DNA of 64,000 nucleotides from Achaetomiella virescens (lineage: Eukaryota; Ascomycota; Sordariomycetes; Sordariales; Chaetomiaceae). A program made the translations under genes and the position numbers. Shown here piece by piece: positions 47,601 through 59,032 of this stretch. The first letter of the stretch is position 1, and each line of letters opens with the position of its first letter. The stretch is taken from NCBI GenBank assembly GCA_031001845.1, contig JARNGD010000044.1, positions 158,797 through 222,796 of the forward strand, written 5' to 3'. The notes beneath the pieces were generated by a model that saw only the letters and a program-made list of their open reading frames with translations, searched no databases and was not told the origin of the DNA.

Positions 47601-47955
47601 ACGGCTAGATGGCTTGGGGGACTAGGGAATTTCTGATCTCATGGCTCAACGGTTAGATATTGAGCCGTTCAAACCGGTGCTCGATTTAGGACAGGGTAAG
47701 GACGCCCAAAAGTGTTAGTCAAACATATTTTTGTCTCGGTTCTCGAACTGAATACGTGGTTTGTTTTCTGCTTTCCGATATCTGAGTAGGGATAAATCAT
47801 GCATGGACCTTCACATAACAAGCTGTCAGCAGTTACATCTTCCCCCTTACCCCTCTCCCTCTCCCTCTCCCATAGCCGCCTCTCCAGCCCTATACCAACC
47901 CTCATCCTCCTCTCCGTCTCTGTCCTCCCCAATCCGCCGGCTGCGCTCCCTCGTC
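47601..47955. other. Convergent intergenic region, trpD and Trl1
   Basis: 355 bp between two 3' ends. A CCCTCT repeat tract lies near 47846-47870. No gene. Confidence 0.5.
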
Positions 47956-50495
47956 CTATCTCGACAGCACACCCCTGATGACGCCCTTCACAAGCGGCTT
48001 ACCCTCGATCAGCAGCTCACCAATGCCCGTGCCCTCACCGCTCCCCTGCTCCAGCCACCTGGCCAACAAGTCATTGCTCTCCTTGGGCTTAACGCTGTCA
48101 TCACTCGTGCCCACGGTAATATGAGCCACGCGGTTGACACACTCCCACCTCGGCTTGGCGGCAGTTCCGGATTGCCCGCATTGATGTTCTCGTCCTCCGG
48201 GCTCGCGGGATCAGTCGCACGACGATGGCCATGATGCGCTTGTCGAAGACGACGCGCTCCAGCTGGACTTGCAGCTCGCCTAGTTTGCCGTCCCGCCGTC
48301 GGGATTCGCGGCGGCGTTGGATTCCTGGAGCGCGGTGTACCGCTGCCAGAGGTCCGGGTAGTCCTTGGAGGAGGCGCGGTGCATGAGCGTGACGTGGAAC
48401 TTGGCCTGTACGCGGCGGTGCCTTGAAGTTGTTTGAAGAACCGGGATTTCTCGGGGCGAGGAGGAAAAGGTCTTTTCGAGGCGCTGAGGACGTCCTTGGT
48501 GGGCATGTCGACGGACATGTATTCAAGCGGTTTCTTCTTTTGGGGTTTGGTGGTGGGCTGTGTTGTTGTTGCTCTGCTGCTGTTTGCCCTTGTTGTTCTT
48601 GGAGCGGTCGGGGATAATGTGGCGGAGGTCGGGCTTGTAACCTTCTAGGGCAGCTTTAATGGCCTCGTCCATGGTCTCGGCCGACGGGACCTCCTTGATG
48701 AAGTTGGGGTACTGGCGGTGCAACTCCCTGATGACAGTCTCGAGGTTCTCTCTGCTACCGGCGGTAGGATCCAGGTCGATGACAGCGTCGAAACCGGCGT
48801 CGGGTTCCTTCTCGGGATCGCAGGGCTCGAAACGCTGAATGAAGCCCTCCATGATTCCGACGACCTTGTTCATGTCCGTGGCGGCCTGGATGGTCTGGTG
48901 GTTGTCACCGCCGCCAGCACCCGGTCCTGAGTGACCTTGCGGATGGTGTCAATGTCGTTATGGACGAAGTGAAGGGCGACCAGTCTCGCCGTCGCATGCT
49001 GCACCTTAACATCCGTCAGGAGCTGCTTCCGCTCATGTGTCATGGCATTGTTCCGGTCGGCAAACACAGCGGGGAACTCCTGCAGCTGGTCAAGAACAGC
49101 CTTAGTAAACCGTGGGAGGCCGCCTAGCGCCGGTGATGTTGTCGTTTTGAATGTGGCCCCAGCCAAACAGACTGGCTAGTGCAAGTCCGATGGTGGTCTT
49201 TCCGCACCCGATGGTCGCGATCGGGACCAGGATGACATCGCGCGTGACATTTGCGGCACCATCAACATCTTCGAGGTTAGCGGCATCTGAGCCCTTCATG
49301 TTCTTGTACTCAAGGAAATCGTTGCGCAGCTTGATGATGCCGTGATTCTGGACGTAGGCCTTGGCCAACCTCGGTCGGCGGCGAGGCGCTTCCGAGCATA
49401 GAGCAGGTACTCTTCGGTGATCTTGACGTGCTTCGGATCTTGAAACTGCTTACCGCTGATGAGAGCCTTGGTGGCCTCGCGCCACTGCCGGTACATCAAG
49501 TAGGGCTCTTCGAACTTGTACTTGAAGAACCAATCCTGGTAGGGGGCAACACCAGGGTTTGTGGTCATCTTGCAACCGGATAACGAATCCCTCAACGTCA
49601 CGCCCATCATGGGCACCCGTCTCGGCAACCTCTTCGAGAAAGGCCTTCACATCGTTGATGTTGTCAATCATGATCAAGCCGGTCTTGATGAAGCCCCAGT
49701 CCTCTGCGAACTTCTGGACGAGTGGCGAAGGATAGGTCAAGAACTCGGGGTTGTTGATGTTGATGCCGTGTAAGTAGAGACCAGCCTTGTCTGGGGTGTA
49801 AGCCAGGATGTGTTCCTCGAAGCTGTCGTCGCAAAGCTCAGCGACGGCGGTGGCATTCCGCTTCCTCAGCTCCCGTGCCAGGTCTTGTTTCGTCTTGCCG
49901 ATGCGCTGGAGCTGCCGCTCGATATGCTGCTCTCCTACGTTGGCATGGCTGACCTCGACGTCGGATCGGTCACCAGTTGAGTGTTTGCTGCAAACAAGTA
50001 GCGTGTCGTCCTCGAGCCCGCTGATGAAGATGATGCAACCGTTCTCCTTCAGCGTGAGCTCATACGGGCCCTGGGTCCTCTCCTTGATGTGCTCCCATGA
50101 GGTCTCGCGGACCTCGTCGATGTTGAAGAACTTATCGTAGCCACGGATGGCGATTTCTGGTGTGCCATTTTGGGTCCTAGTGGTGAACAGACCGCGAGCA
50201 TAAGTGGGCAGGTCGCGTCGCTTATAGTCGTGCTCTGGGAGCCGCCAGGAGTCGACGGTGATGCCGGTGGGCGACGAGGCAACAGCATACTTCGTCTTCC
50301 TCGCGCTGAACCTGCCCCCTTCTTCCCACCCTTCTGCTTGTTCCACTCCTCAAGCCCCCGGATCATGGTGGCGATCTCGTGAGGATCTTGGCTGAGATAG
50401 GGAACCTTCATGCCAGCGGCATCTTTGGCATAGTCCGTCGAGGCCTTGTACTTCGACGACAGAGCATTATCCAGCGTCTCAATGGTGCCGTCCAT
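47956..50495 (-). CDS. TRL1: tRNA ligase Trl1 (three-domain fungal type)
   Basis: It seals exon halves after tRNA splicing, and seals HAC1-type mRNA in the unfolded-protein response. ATG 50495 gives MDGTIETLDNALSSKYKAST. The ligase domain has FSARKTKYAVASSPTGITVD and the nucleotidyl Lys in ELTLKENGCIIFIS, with EGFVIRLQ (motif IV) and FFKYKFEEPYLMYRQWRE (motif V). The kinase domain has the P-loop PIATIGCGKTTIGLALASLF and GWGHIQNDNI. The cyclic phosphodiesterase domain shows KFHVTLMHR and AHITVGTSDD, the two HxT motifs. The C-terminus reads IEGKPLVKGVIRGVLSR with the stop at 47956. At least five single-base breaks occur; one is a G5 run (C5 on the plus strand near 50320) where six would keep frame. 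All three activities are represented. Confidence 0.95.
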
Positions 50496-51413
50496 CGTGT
50501 TATTGTGTGCCGATTTTGTGGTGGAGATTGGGCGACGATGCAGAGTGAAGGTCGTGAAGTGAGGGGTGAAGGCGCTGGTGTGGAGCCGGCGTCCAGAAGC
50601 TTGCTGTGATGCAGAGTGTAATGTAGCAAGAGCCGCCTGGTCGAGATGGGACAACCAGCAAATGAGATTGAGAGCGGAAGCGGATCGTGGAGTTGCTCTG
50701 GTGAACGTCTTGAATCTGAGAGCGGGAGATCCAGGCCCTTTAAGCAAGCATTCCATGGCACATCACAAAGCAGGTGGAATGCAAGCCGCCGGACCCCCAA
50801 TGGCAGGCGCAGCCACCCTCAGGAACGGCAGATGAGTCAAAAGCAGTGGGTGTTCTCGCCGACATAGAGATTCGGAAATGGCACAAATCCTGACCGAGAA
50901 ATTTGGCAATTGAATCACAGACTTCGAAAAAGACCCTTGAATAATTCTTGTGGCCTCACCGAAGAGTCACGCCTTCTGTTTGTATTGAACCAACTGCTCT
51001 TGTCATGGCAGCCTGAACGGGTGGGATCCACTTTATTACTCCTGCAGATTCAGCGCGGACCTTGTCTGAGGTTCAACTGCTGCATCGAAGTTCTGGCGCA
51101 ATGGAAATAAAGTTTGAGTTATTGCTACCATCAATAGACGTATTGCACTGAAACCTGCCTTTAGACGAGTTCCTCAGCAGTTAACGTTATGCCCTGATAA
51201 GGAGCTGCAGGTGCTGAAGCTGTAGTGGGGTCTTTCTGTCGTCAATTTTTGCCCCGCCATCGCCTCGACCCCACCAAATTTTTGTCCTCGCCGTTGCACC
51301 CAAGAAAGTCCAGGCCGGCCAAAGAGGCACGAACAGCAACCTCGCCAACCTCGACAGGGTCCTCTAGGCACAGTTAACCTTTCGGCAAACAATCTATCGA
51401 TCCCGGCTCCAAA
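50496..51413. promoter_or_regulatory. Divergent region, Trl1 and ankyrin gene
   Basis: About 0.9 kb between divergent starts. The minus frame continues upstream of the Trl1 ATG as a long leader, but its sequence does not look like Trl1. No other gene seen. Confidence 0.4.
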
Positions 51414-52064
51414 ATGTCACCCAACCCCTACCTCCTCGCCGCCGACAACCCGGGAGCCCTCCTCACGCTCCTGCATGAGCAACCGTCCCTCGCCGCAGGC
51501 CAGGATGAGCACGGCTACTCCCTCGTCCACGCCGCCGCCAGCTACAACCACCTCGACCTGCTCCGCTCTCTGATCCGCGACTTCAAAGTCCCTGTCGACC
51601 TCAAGGATGAAGACGGCGAGACGGCCCTCTTCGTCGTCGAGACCGTCGAGGCCGCCCGCGTGCTGGTCGAAGAGCTGGGCCTGGATACCAAGCTGCAGAA
51701 CGAGGAGGGCCAGACGGCAAGGGAGAAACTCGAGGCCGAGGCAGAATGGCCCCAAGTCGTGGAGTATTTGGAAGGGTTCGAGGGAGGAGTGGTAGGTGCT
51801 GCTAATGGTGCGACGGCGGCGAGTGCCGGGGTGGAGCTGCCTCCTCTACCTGAGGGGTTGAAGGTTACGATGGGGACGATGGATGAGGCCGAGGCGGGTG
51901 AGGGGCAGCCGGATCCGGAGTTCAGGAGGAGGATAGAGGAGCTTGCTGCGAGGGAGGATTTCCAGACGCCGGAGGGGCAGGCGGAGCTGCGGCGACTGGT
52001 TGAGGAGGCGATTCGCGGGGAGGGGTACAGTGATGAGAGGAACGTCAGGCACAGGCAAGACTGA
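51414..52064 (+). CDS. Small ankyrin-repeat protein
   Basis: An uninterrupted, intronless frame of 216 residues from ATG 51414 (context AAAATGTCA). Two or three ankyrin units fill the N-terminal half: NPGALLTLLHEQPSLAAGQD, then HGYSLVHAAASYNHLDLLRS (the classic G.t.LH.AA..gh...v..L), then DGETALFVVETVEAARVLVE and EEGQTAREKLEAEAEWPQVV. The C-terminal half is acidic, with ELPPLPEGLKVTMGTMD and PDPEFRRRIEELAAREDFQT, and ends RNVRHRQD. Ankyrin arrays bind proteins. Yeast Yar1, which chaperones Rps3, has a similar size and plan, but identity with Yar1 is not shown. Its stop is only 26 bp from the converging Rpp40 stop, so their 3' UTRs must overlap. Confidence 0.88.
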   Translation: MSPNPYLLAADNPGALLTLLHEQPSLAAGQDEHGYSLVHAAASYNHLDLLRSLIRDFKVPVDLKDEDGETALFVVETVEAARVLVEELGLDTKLQNEEGQTAREKLEAEAEWPQVVEYLEGFEGGVVGAANGATAASAGVELPPLPEGLKVTMGTMDEAEAGEGQPDPEFRRRIEELAAREDFQTPEGQAELRRLVEEAIRGEGYSDERNVRHRQD

Positions 52065-52090
52065 AGTCGCAGAAAAAGCGACTTTTGTTC

Positions 52091-53354
52091 TCATTCATGG
52101 CCTTTGACCTCCCACATGAGATACTCGCCTGCTGAGTTCGGCGGGCGGAGGATCGTGCACTCGGCGTTGTCCCCGGCCAGGCCCTTGGGAAAGGTCGTGG
52201 TGGTGAAAGAGAACCACGACTTGAGTGGGAGCGCCGTGACGACGTCGATCAGCATCTGCCGGGCCCAGGACGGCGAGAAAAAGCCTTGCCAGCTGATCTT
52301 GCAAAGTCTGCCTCTCTCGACATTTGGAACCTGGTACCGAGAGAGATAGGGATCGATCTGATCGCCGACTTGGACGCGGGGGCTCTGCAGCCGGATAAGG
52401 GAGAGCCACTCATACAGCCCTGTTGTGAAGTCCTCAAAGTCCTCTTTGTCGGCCGAAGGATCCGCGGAGAGCTTGGGCATCACAGCATCGATGCCCTCCA
52501 CGATACTAGGGTTGGCGGTGAATGGCGTAGGGAGGTACGGGGATAATGGGTCTGGACTGGGTGCTGGAGCCCAATTAGCAGGAAACCGAAGTGTTAATGG
52601 ATAGTCCCTACTCGTGGCGGAGATGTTGCAGAATAGCCAAGTGATGGGCTCAGCCAGGACATTCTTGCTGGCGTAGATCAACCGGTCAAAGCCCTTCTTT
52701 CCTGGAAAACATGGATGGCTCGGTGAGGTCGAACTCAACAACTGAATACGTCAGCGGAGCGCAACCCAAAACTCAAACAATTGGCGACATACTCCATCGA
52801 GGCTTCAGACCCCGTCTCCCTTTGACGCCATGAGGCTTGCCAACTAGACCCGCACGCTCGTGGCTTCCTTGTCGAGGAACATGGTAAGTGTGCCGCTTCT
52901 CAGAGCAAACACATTGTCGATCCCTCTCCTGCCCTTGGACAGCATCAGGACGTTCCCTGCTCTAGGTTAATTTCCGTCAAGGCTGGAGACAGGACTCCTT
53001 GCGCCCTTTTTGATGTACTCTTTGAAGAAGTCCCCCGTAAGAATGTCGTGGAGTGACATAACCACCCTCTTGAACTCAGGGGCTGATGTCTTGGTCTTGA
53101 GAAGCGTTTCTTGGAGCAGGTCGAAGACTTCTTGGGGGACGACAAGATCGGCCTGTGATATGGCTTAGTAACTAGGCTCTGCAAGCTCGCGACACAGAGG
53201 GACACACACACCCTGTGAACAAAATCTTGGCTTGTAAGTGTGGCCATGGCTTCGATTTTGTCGGCGGTTGTTTTGGGTCCAAATGGGCCATGACCCCGTA
53301 TGTCACATAGCATTTTGAGGCCTGGTAGACCGGCGGTGGGTTGAAGGACAGCAT
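52091..53354 (-). CDS. RNase P/MRP subunit Rpp40-like
   Basis: A protein subunit of nuclear RNase P, which trims tRNA 5' leaders. ATG 53354 gives MLSFNPPPVYQASKCYVTYG, then an intron. Following exons read ADLVVPQEVFDLLQETLLKT, VVMSLHDILTGDFFKEYIKK and GNVLMLSKGRRGIDNVFALR. A missing base near 52867 breaks LDKEA..ERAGL, and the sense resumes as VGKPHGVKGRRGLKPRW. After an intron come EFDLTEPSMF and GKKGFDRLIYASKNVLAEPI with TWLFCNIS. The C-terminus has ISWQGFFSPSWARQMLIDVV, SWFSFTTTTFPKGLAGDNAE and GEYLMWEVKGHE, ending at 52091. The motif order matches fungal Rpp40. At least four introns are implied. Confidence 0.85.
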
Positions 53355-53800
53355 TTTGTGTTGCCTTGACGCTGAACCTAAATGCTTTGGAAGGTCTGAA
53401 TTAGCGGTTTGGAGTTGCTTCTGAGCTTGGAGCATGAAGGTTGAGTGGGTCGTCAACTTGCAAGACAAAATCTCGACTGCTTGGAGAGACGGCATGGGGT
53501 GATCAAAAGGGTATCAATGTGCGTGATTGGCTTACCTCTTTTTTTTTTTTTGGCTCCCTGCAGAAACTCCCTATGTCCACACCACCGTGGGCCAGATCAA
53601 GCACATTCCCCTCTGTTTCACACAAAAGTTGCAAGTTCGGGCCCTTTCACAGTGAGTTGAGAGAGAGTTGCAGGTTCAGTCAACCCTCAAAATCTACTCC
53701 CGCTTGCCTTGAATTGATGATGGGGATTTTTTCGTAAATTCACATCACGCGACCAATCGACATCTCCAAACGCCCCAAGTGACCAGCAGAAAAGGAGGAA
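53355..53800. promoter_or_regulatory. Divergent region, Rpp40 and Trm11
   Basis: About 450 bp between divergent starts of two tRNA-maturation genes. A T12 tract lies near 53540. No known operator recognised. Confidence 0.45.
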
Positions 53801-55394
53801 ATGGACTATCTCATTCGCTTTTCTCAGTCTCACGAGACCTTTCGGCTCCCTGAGATCCAGGCTCTTGCCTTGATCGAAGGGGTCGATCTCACGGTCATCT
53901 CATACAATCTCGAGGTAAGATTACATTCTCCAGCAAAGAGCACTGCTCACACCTCGACTTCCCCTTCTTCTCCCTACCCCTCCATCTCCCGCCCCCTGAA
54001 CAAAGTCAACAACCCCCCTTACTAACGTTTCCCCAGTCCCCCTTCTGCATAGTCCGCCTCCCTTCGCCGTCCGACGCCCTGCGCCTAATCCGGCGCTCCA
54101 TTCTCGCCATGTCGATCCACGAGCTCTGGGGCTCAGGCGCCGACCGCCGCCGTGCATGCCTCGGTCCGTCAGACCACGCCGCACCTCTGGCCCAAGTACC
54201 TCACCTGCTCCTTCAAGTTCAGCATCGACTCGTACCAGGGCTCGCGCAGCGCCGACGACAAGGTGCGCATCATCAACTCGTTCTCGTACCTCGGCTTCGA
54301 AGGGCCGATCAAGATGCGCAATCCCGACGCGGAGTTCGTCCTGTTCGAGGGACTGGGAGTGGAACTCGACGCCGCTGGGGATCAAGGATCCGAAGTACTT
54401 ATTTTGGGAGGTATCTGGGGTCGGGCGCGAGGGATCTGCCGAAGAAGTTGGACTTGAAGAAGCGGAGGTATATCAGCACCACGTCGATGGATGCTGAGTT
54501 GGCGCTCGTGACGGCCAATTTTAGCACTGGCGGCGCCGGGGAAGGTCATGTATGACCCTTTTGTGGGGACGGGGAGTTTTCCGATTGCGTGCGCGCAGTT
54601 TGGGGCCGTGACGTTTGGGAGCGATATTGATGGGCGAAGTATCAGGGGGGATGAGAAGAAGAGGACGTTGAGGGGGAATTTTGAGCAGTATGGGTTGTTG
54701 GGGGCTGGGAGGGATGTTTACGGCGGACTTGACGAATTCGCCGATTAGGAGGGCGGAGCTGAGGTTTGATGGTGATGGGAAGAAGGGGAGGCTGTTTGAC
54801 GGGATTGTGTGTGATCCGCCTTATGGGGTGAGGGAGGGTCTGAGGGTTCTGGGAGTACGGGATCCTGAGAAGTGCCCCTGGGTGCTGACGAAGGGGAAGG
54901 AGATGTACAAGTGAGTGACCATGCTGCGCACTGGGGCGGTGATGTGCTGATCAAACCTCCTAGGAACCCAGACTTCATCCACCAAGGAAACCGTACAGCT
55001 TCCTTGCCATGCTGGACGGCATCTTGCAGTTCTCAGTCCAGACACTGGTCGATAACGGGCGACTATCCTTCTGGATGCCCACAGCAAACGATGAGGACCA
55101 GGAGATTCCGGTGCCTACGCACCCGTACCTAGAGATCGTCTCAGTGTGTACACAGACTTTCAACAAATGTAGGCCTCCTTGATTTCATCCACGGAGTGTT
55201 GCTGACAGGAGGCAGGGTCTCGAAGACTCATCACCTACCGCAGGATACCAGACGCAGAAGTCGACCAGGAGGCGATGAAGGCGTACGAGGCGCGGACACC
55301 TGTTGGGACGACAGCAGACGAGCTGAACCCGTTCCGCAAGGCATACTTCAACAAGTTCGAAGTTGCTGATGGGAGCTCGGATGATGCGACATAG
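53801..55394 (+). CDS. TRM11: tRNA (guanine-10-N2)-methyltransferase catalytic subunit Trm11
   Basis: It methylates G10 of cytosolic tRNAs together with Trm112. ATG 53801 gives MDYLIRFSQSHETFRLPEIQ, the start of the THUMP-containing half. An intron (GTAAGA donor, TACTAAC branch, CCCCAG acceptor) leads to SPFCIVRLPSPSDALRLIRR. Then come LWPKYLTCSFKFSIDSYQGS, FSYLGFEGPIKMRNPDAEFV and YLGSGARDLPKKLDLKKRRY. The methyltransferase domain has MYDPFVGTGSFPIACAQFGA (SAM loop) and the catalytic DPPYGVREG. After an intron, FLAMLDGILQFSVQTLVDNG and RLSFWMPTANDEDQEIPVPT lead to the C-terminus, which ends VADGSSDDAT at 55394. Frame breaks are near 54140, 54345-54420, 54520 and 54715. All family motifs are present. 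Confidence 0.94.
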
Positions 55395-55739
55395 ATACCC
55401 CTATCCGAACCACAAAACTTGATTGGCGAATTTCTCGTGGTGTGGGAGTCTCTTGCTCGTTCCATCCTCGCTGGTACATGGTTGACTGGAAGAGCAAGCA
55501 AGCATGGCGCGCTCCAGTTCTGTTCTGCTTTCTGCGCTTCCCCCTTTCCACCTGATGAGGTGCATTCCGTGGTTGATGCGTGTGGTGACGATGATATTCC
55601 CAAAAGTAAAGTATATGCAGCGCTGATAACCGCCCAAACCCAAAATCACAACACAACATATCTAGTTTCCTGCTTCGATAGCCCTCTGTGTGTATATGCC
55701 ATCCAACAAAGCATGCAGACTTCGCCAAAAACCCGGTAT
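55395..55739. other. Convergent intergenic region, Trm11 and Gid4
   Basis: 345 bp between 3' ends. No gene seen. Confidence 0.5.
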
Positions 55740-56699
55740 TCATCTGAACTCCATTGCGCCAAAACAACCCCTGTTGTCGACGTGCTTCAACTCGAGTTGT
55801 TGAAACTGCGCTGTGAGTTAGTCATGTCGCGACAACATGGAGTGCTCGGAGAAACTCACTTTTCGCTCTTACTGTGGAAGTATATCCCACTGACCTCCCC
55901 CCTAACCTGATTAAAGCATATGTAATAGAACCCCTCGAAGCTCGCCCCGTTGATGGTCTTGACCCGGTGGTCGGGCACGAGGAAGTGCTCCTTCCACCGC
56001 ATGAAAATGTTCTCCCGCTGCTCGATGTCCTTGATAGCGATCTGTCCGCCTTTCCGGGCCTGCTTCATGTGTGGTCGAAAGGCGGTAAATTTGGACCAAT
56101 GTGATAGGTCGATCTTCTCAGTTGCTCCCCACCCCTGGTGCTGTGTGATGAAACCGTATTTGCTGCCGATTATCTCGCCCTCGAAGTAAGTGGTTAGGGT
56201 CGGGTGGTCGTCTGTGAGGCCTGGCGGCGAAGAACAGCTGCATGTTAGTCATCTGTGTCATCTCTACACGTAAGGGGAAGGTCGTGTCAGGGGAACCCGG
56301 GAACCCACCTTGAATCTTCAAGTACCCGCAAAGGAATGATTCCCGCATGTCGACGTACTTGATCTCCACCTCGACATCATACCGCTGCCTCTCTGATTGT
56401 TGTGTCCCAACAAACTTACTCCCGGGTTGGAGGTACCGCGGCGGGGGCGGCGGGATGACCCTCACGTGCGAGTACTCCAGGCCCAGGCCGCCGAGTCCAC
56501 TGTCCTCTACCCACCGTGGCCCCCGTCCTATTGATTCCCAGACATCAAGCTCGTGTACCTCTCCTTCCACCGGCGATAACTGCTCTGTCCTTGACTTCCT
56601 CCTGCTTGACCCTTCGCCACTCATTCGCCTCGCCGACTGTGTGCTCCCACCGAGGGTGCCCCTTTCTCTCTGGCCAAAGTCCTGGACTGCTGGTCTCAT
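55740..56699 (-). CDS. GID4: GID/CTLH E3 ligase substrate receptor Gid4 (Vid24)
   Basis: The receptor of the GID ubiquitin ligase that binds N-terminal proline degrons, notably of gluconeogenic enzymes after glucose addition. The N-terminus is a Ser/Arg-rich variable region; ATG 56699 is the first in frame, but the true start may lie upstream. The conserved barrel begins GLGLEYSHVRVIPPPPPRYL, then QPGSKFVGTQQSERQRYDVE and FLCGYLKIQG. An intron of about 90 bp (GTGGGT donor) precedes LTDDHPTLTTYFEGEIIGSK and YGFITQHQGWGATEKIDLSH. Then come IFMRWKEHFLVPDHRVKTIN and GASFEGFYYICFNQVRGEVS. The last intron (GTGAGT donor after SEK) leads to FQQLELKHVDNRGCFGAMEF and the stop at 55740. One A seems missing at that donor (AAAA where five keep frame). 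Confidence 0.92.
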
Positions 56700-58278
56700 G
56701 GTCTCGTCGCGTCCGCCGGCTTATGCCTCTCCTCGTCACCTCCTCGTGCCATGACGATTCCCTCCGCCGCGACTTCGCGAGCGACTTCATCCGATTGCGG
56801 TCCCGGTGACATTGTGACCGACCGCGAGTCATGTTCGTGCTTAGATTTTGTCGCGCTGCTTGCTGGGTGGTGGTAGAAGAAGGGGTTGAGAGTGGGCGCC
56901 AGCTGGCATGTGATTGTGACTCAGGTGAGGCCGGAGGGATGGATACCGGCGCTTGGGTCTCTTGTTCCTCAGGATCGGGGCATGATGCGAAGGGGTGAAA
57001 TGGCGACGGCGATGAAGAATCCGATGGTTCGGAGGAGGCGGGGCATGGCTATGCGGGATAAAAGGGGAGGCGGTATCGGCGAACGGGATGGTCTCGATGC
57101 GCGCGGCCGGGGCTTGGTCCGGGGTGGTGGACCCGTTACGGTTGCGATGGATGGGGCAAAAGGGCAAGCTGAACCTCGGGACGCGGCGCAAAGATTCTGG
57201 GACCTGGGCGATCGTGCCGCAGGGTAAAAGGGAACTGCAGGGGTTAGCACCCCGTCCGCGACGGGCGCGATGGACGGAGGAGGGCAACCTCCAAATGTTC
57301 TTTCGCGGAGGACCTTCGGCGATGGTCTCGTGCGTCGTGGCGCTGGAGTGGAGCTGCTTCAGCCAAGCGCCATGGGGCAGTTTCGCGGGGAAGAGAGCGG
57401 GCGGTGTGTGTTTCTCCGAGAGTCGCTCGTGCGCAATCAGCCTTCTGTCTGAGGGTGCCTGCTGATGGGAGAGAAATGCGCAAGGGACAAAATATGATGG
57501 GATTGGAAGAGGGAAAGGGTCACAGAAGAGGCACTTAAACAGGCGGCATGGAGAGGTCGAATTAAGCAATGACGACGTCGCGATTGGGCGATGCCCCATC
57601 TCCGTGTCCAGGGACCGTCTCTTCCAGCAGACAATGCCGTGGCGCTGTTGAAACTCTTGGCAGTGGGTGACAAGGACGGAGGTCCCTCCCGCCTTGCCGC
57701 CGCCAGTTAATAACAACGCCCCACAATTAACCGCATTCAGTGACAATAGCTGAGCGCCCTGCCTGGGATGAGCAATGGCTGCATCACGAAATCATGCTTC
57801 TGGATGCTGGCTGCTGGCTGCTGGCTGTACGACAAAACCATTGGCGTCGTGCGGCCACCCGCTGGTGGCGCCTGGAGCATGCAGTGACACAGCTGTCCAC
57901 GAGCGATTGGCTTTTCATGAGACGTGTTGCATCAACGCTAACCGTTGAGCTGATCCATGGCGGGGAACATAACGGGCGCCGCCAATCGCCTGTCCCCAGC
58001 GTGCTGGCGGTTTGGTATCTCCATAGCTGTGCTGGGCTTTTAGCCCTCCACAACACCCAATCCCCCGCACTCTCCGTTGAATCCCAGATCTGCTAAGCGG
58101 ACCACACTCTTAAGACAGTCGTTTGCTCATCCATCCTCGTCTCGACTGCTGAGTCTTCACCGACTCCCTAATCCATCCAATCTAAAACAGTGAGCTGTTG
58201 CCATAAACACACCATCTCCACACATCGGCCATCTGGAGCCAAGATCAGGGCAGTGTCCAGTCGGGTTACTCGGTGAAT
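56700..58278. other. Gid4 leader/promoter and intergenic
   Basis: A 301-codon minus frame (56841-57746) runs through it, but its composition and lack of motifs suggest chance openness in GC-rich DNA. A TGGCTGC/TGCTGGC repeat lies near 57805-57825. No supported gene. Confidence 0.45.
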
Positions 58279-59032
58279 TCAGATAGGCTTGATCTTGAAG
58301 TGCAAGGCGATGAGACTGAAGACCAGCGCCTTCAGATCCTGCACGAGGTAGTAGAAGACTCGCAAGCCTTCCGGATCCGCGGACTCGGTCACGTCGTTGA
58401 TCGAGCCGATCTTGGCAGTCTGTACGAGATCAGTCCCAAGCCCGAACACGGGGCACCGCTCCGCAAATTTACCTCAAAAGAGATATGGTCGTTCCCGAGC
58501 CGAATTTCCAGCTCTTGCCTGCCGTCCTTGTTCTTGGTCGGCCACTTCGAGTCGTCTTCCCTACGCTCTTGTTAACGTCGGACCTCCTGGTTCCTCCCGA
58601 CCGTGGTTCATACTTCATAATCTCGCTCTCCCTCACTATCCGCTTGATTTCGTCGATAACCAAGGAGCTCACGGACACTGCGCAGAGGCCCAACCGTTAG
58701 CCGGGTGCTATTATCTGTTTCCGGGTTCGCGGGCGGGTCGTACTCTCTTTCCGGATCAGGCTGTCGTTTCTGTAGTTGGAGTTGTTGGCATAGCGAGCAG
58801 TAGCGCTACGGCCGTCACCAACAACGCGAAAGTCGAACTCTGCGGCCGAAAACTCGGTTAGTCGACTCGAGAGAGCTGTGGTTCGTGAGGCGTCGCAACG
58901 CACCGAGGAACTCGTGCCCGAAGCGACCTTGGTGGCCCGAACTAGCGGCATGTTAGTCCATAATCGCAGTCACGCCTCGAGGATTAGGGCGTACTAATAA
59001 CGTATGTAAAAAGGTTCGTTTTGGTTCGACAT
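58279..59032 (-). CDS. Mago nashi, exon-junction complex core protein
   Basis: It pairs with Y14 in the exon-junction complex left on spliced mRNA. Six exons give 154 residues with no frame break: 59032-58995, 58941-58904, 58839-58744, 58677-58614, 58560-58473, 58419-58279. The protein starts MSNQNEPFYIRYYSGHQGRF and runs through GHEFLEFDFRVVGDGRSATA, RYANNSNYRNDSLIRKE, SSLVIDEIKRIVRESEIMKE, DGRQELEIRLGNDHISFETA and FYYLVQDLKALVFSLIALHF, ending KIKPI. The first two exons are only 38 nt each. Introns are 50-66 bp with donors GTACGC, GTGCGT, GTACGA, GTATGA and GTAAAT. The family is nearly invariant, and the match is full length. It faces Sec26 across about 555 bp. Confidence 0.97.

Noticed and set aside
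50496..50756. N-terminal extension of Trl1 by about 87 codons from ATG 50756
   Set aside because: The added sequence has no similarity in style to Trl1. ATG 50495 starts the family-like N-terminus, so the upstream part is treated as leader.
56841..57746. A 301-codon open frame on the minus strand upstream of Gid4
   Set aside because: No domain, heavy Pro/His/Arg bias, and several overlapping frames open at once. Chance openness or leader sequence is more likely.
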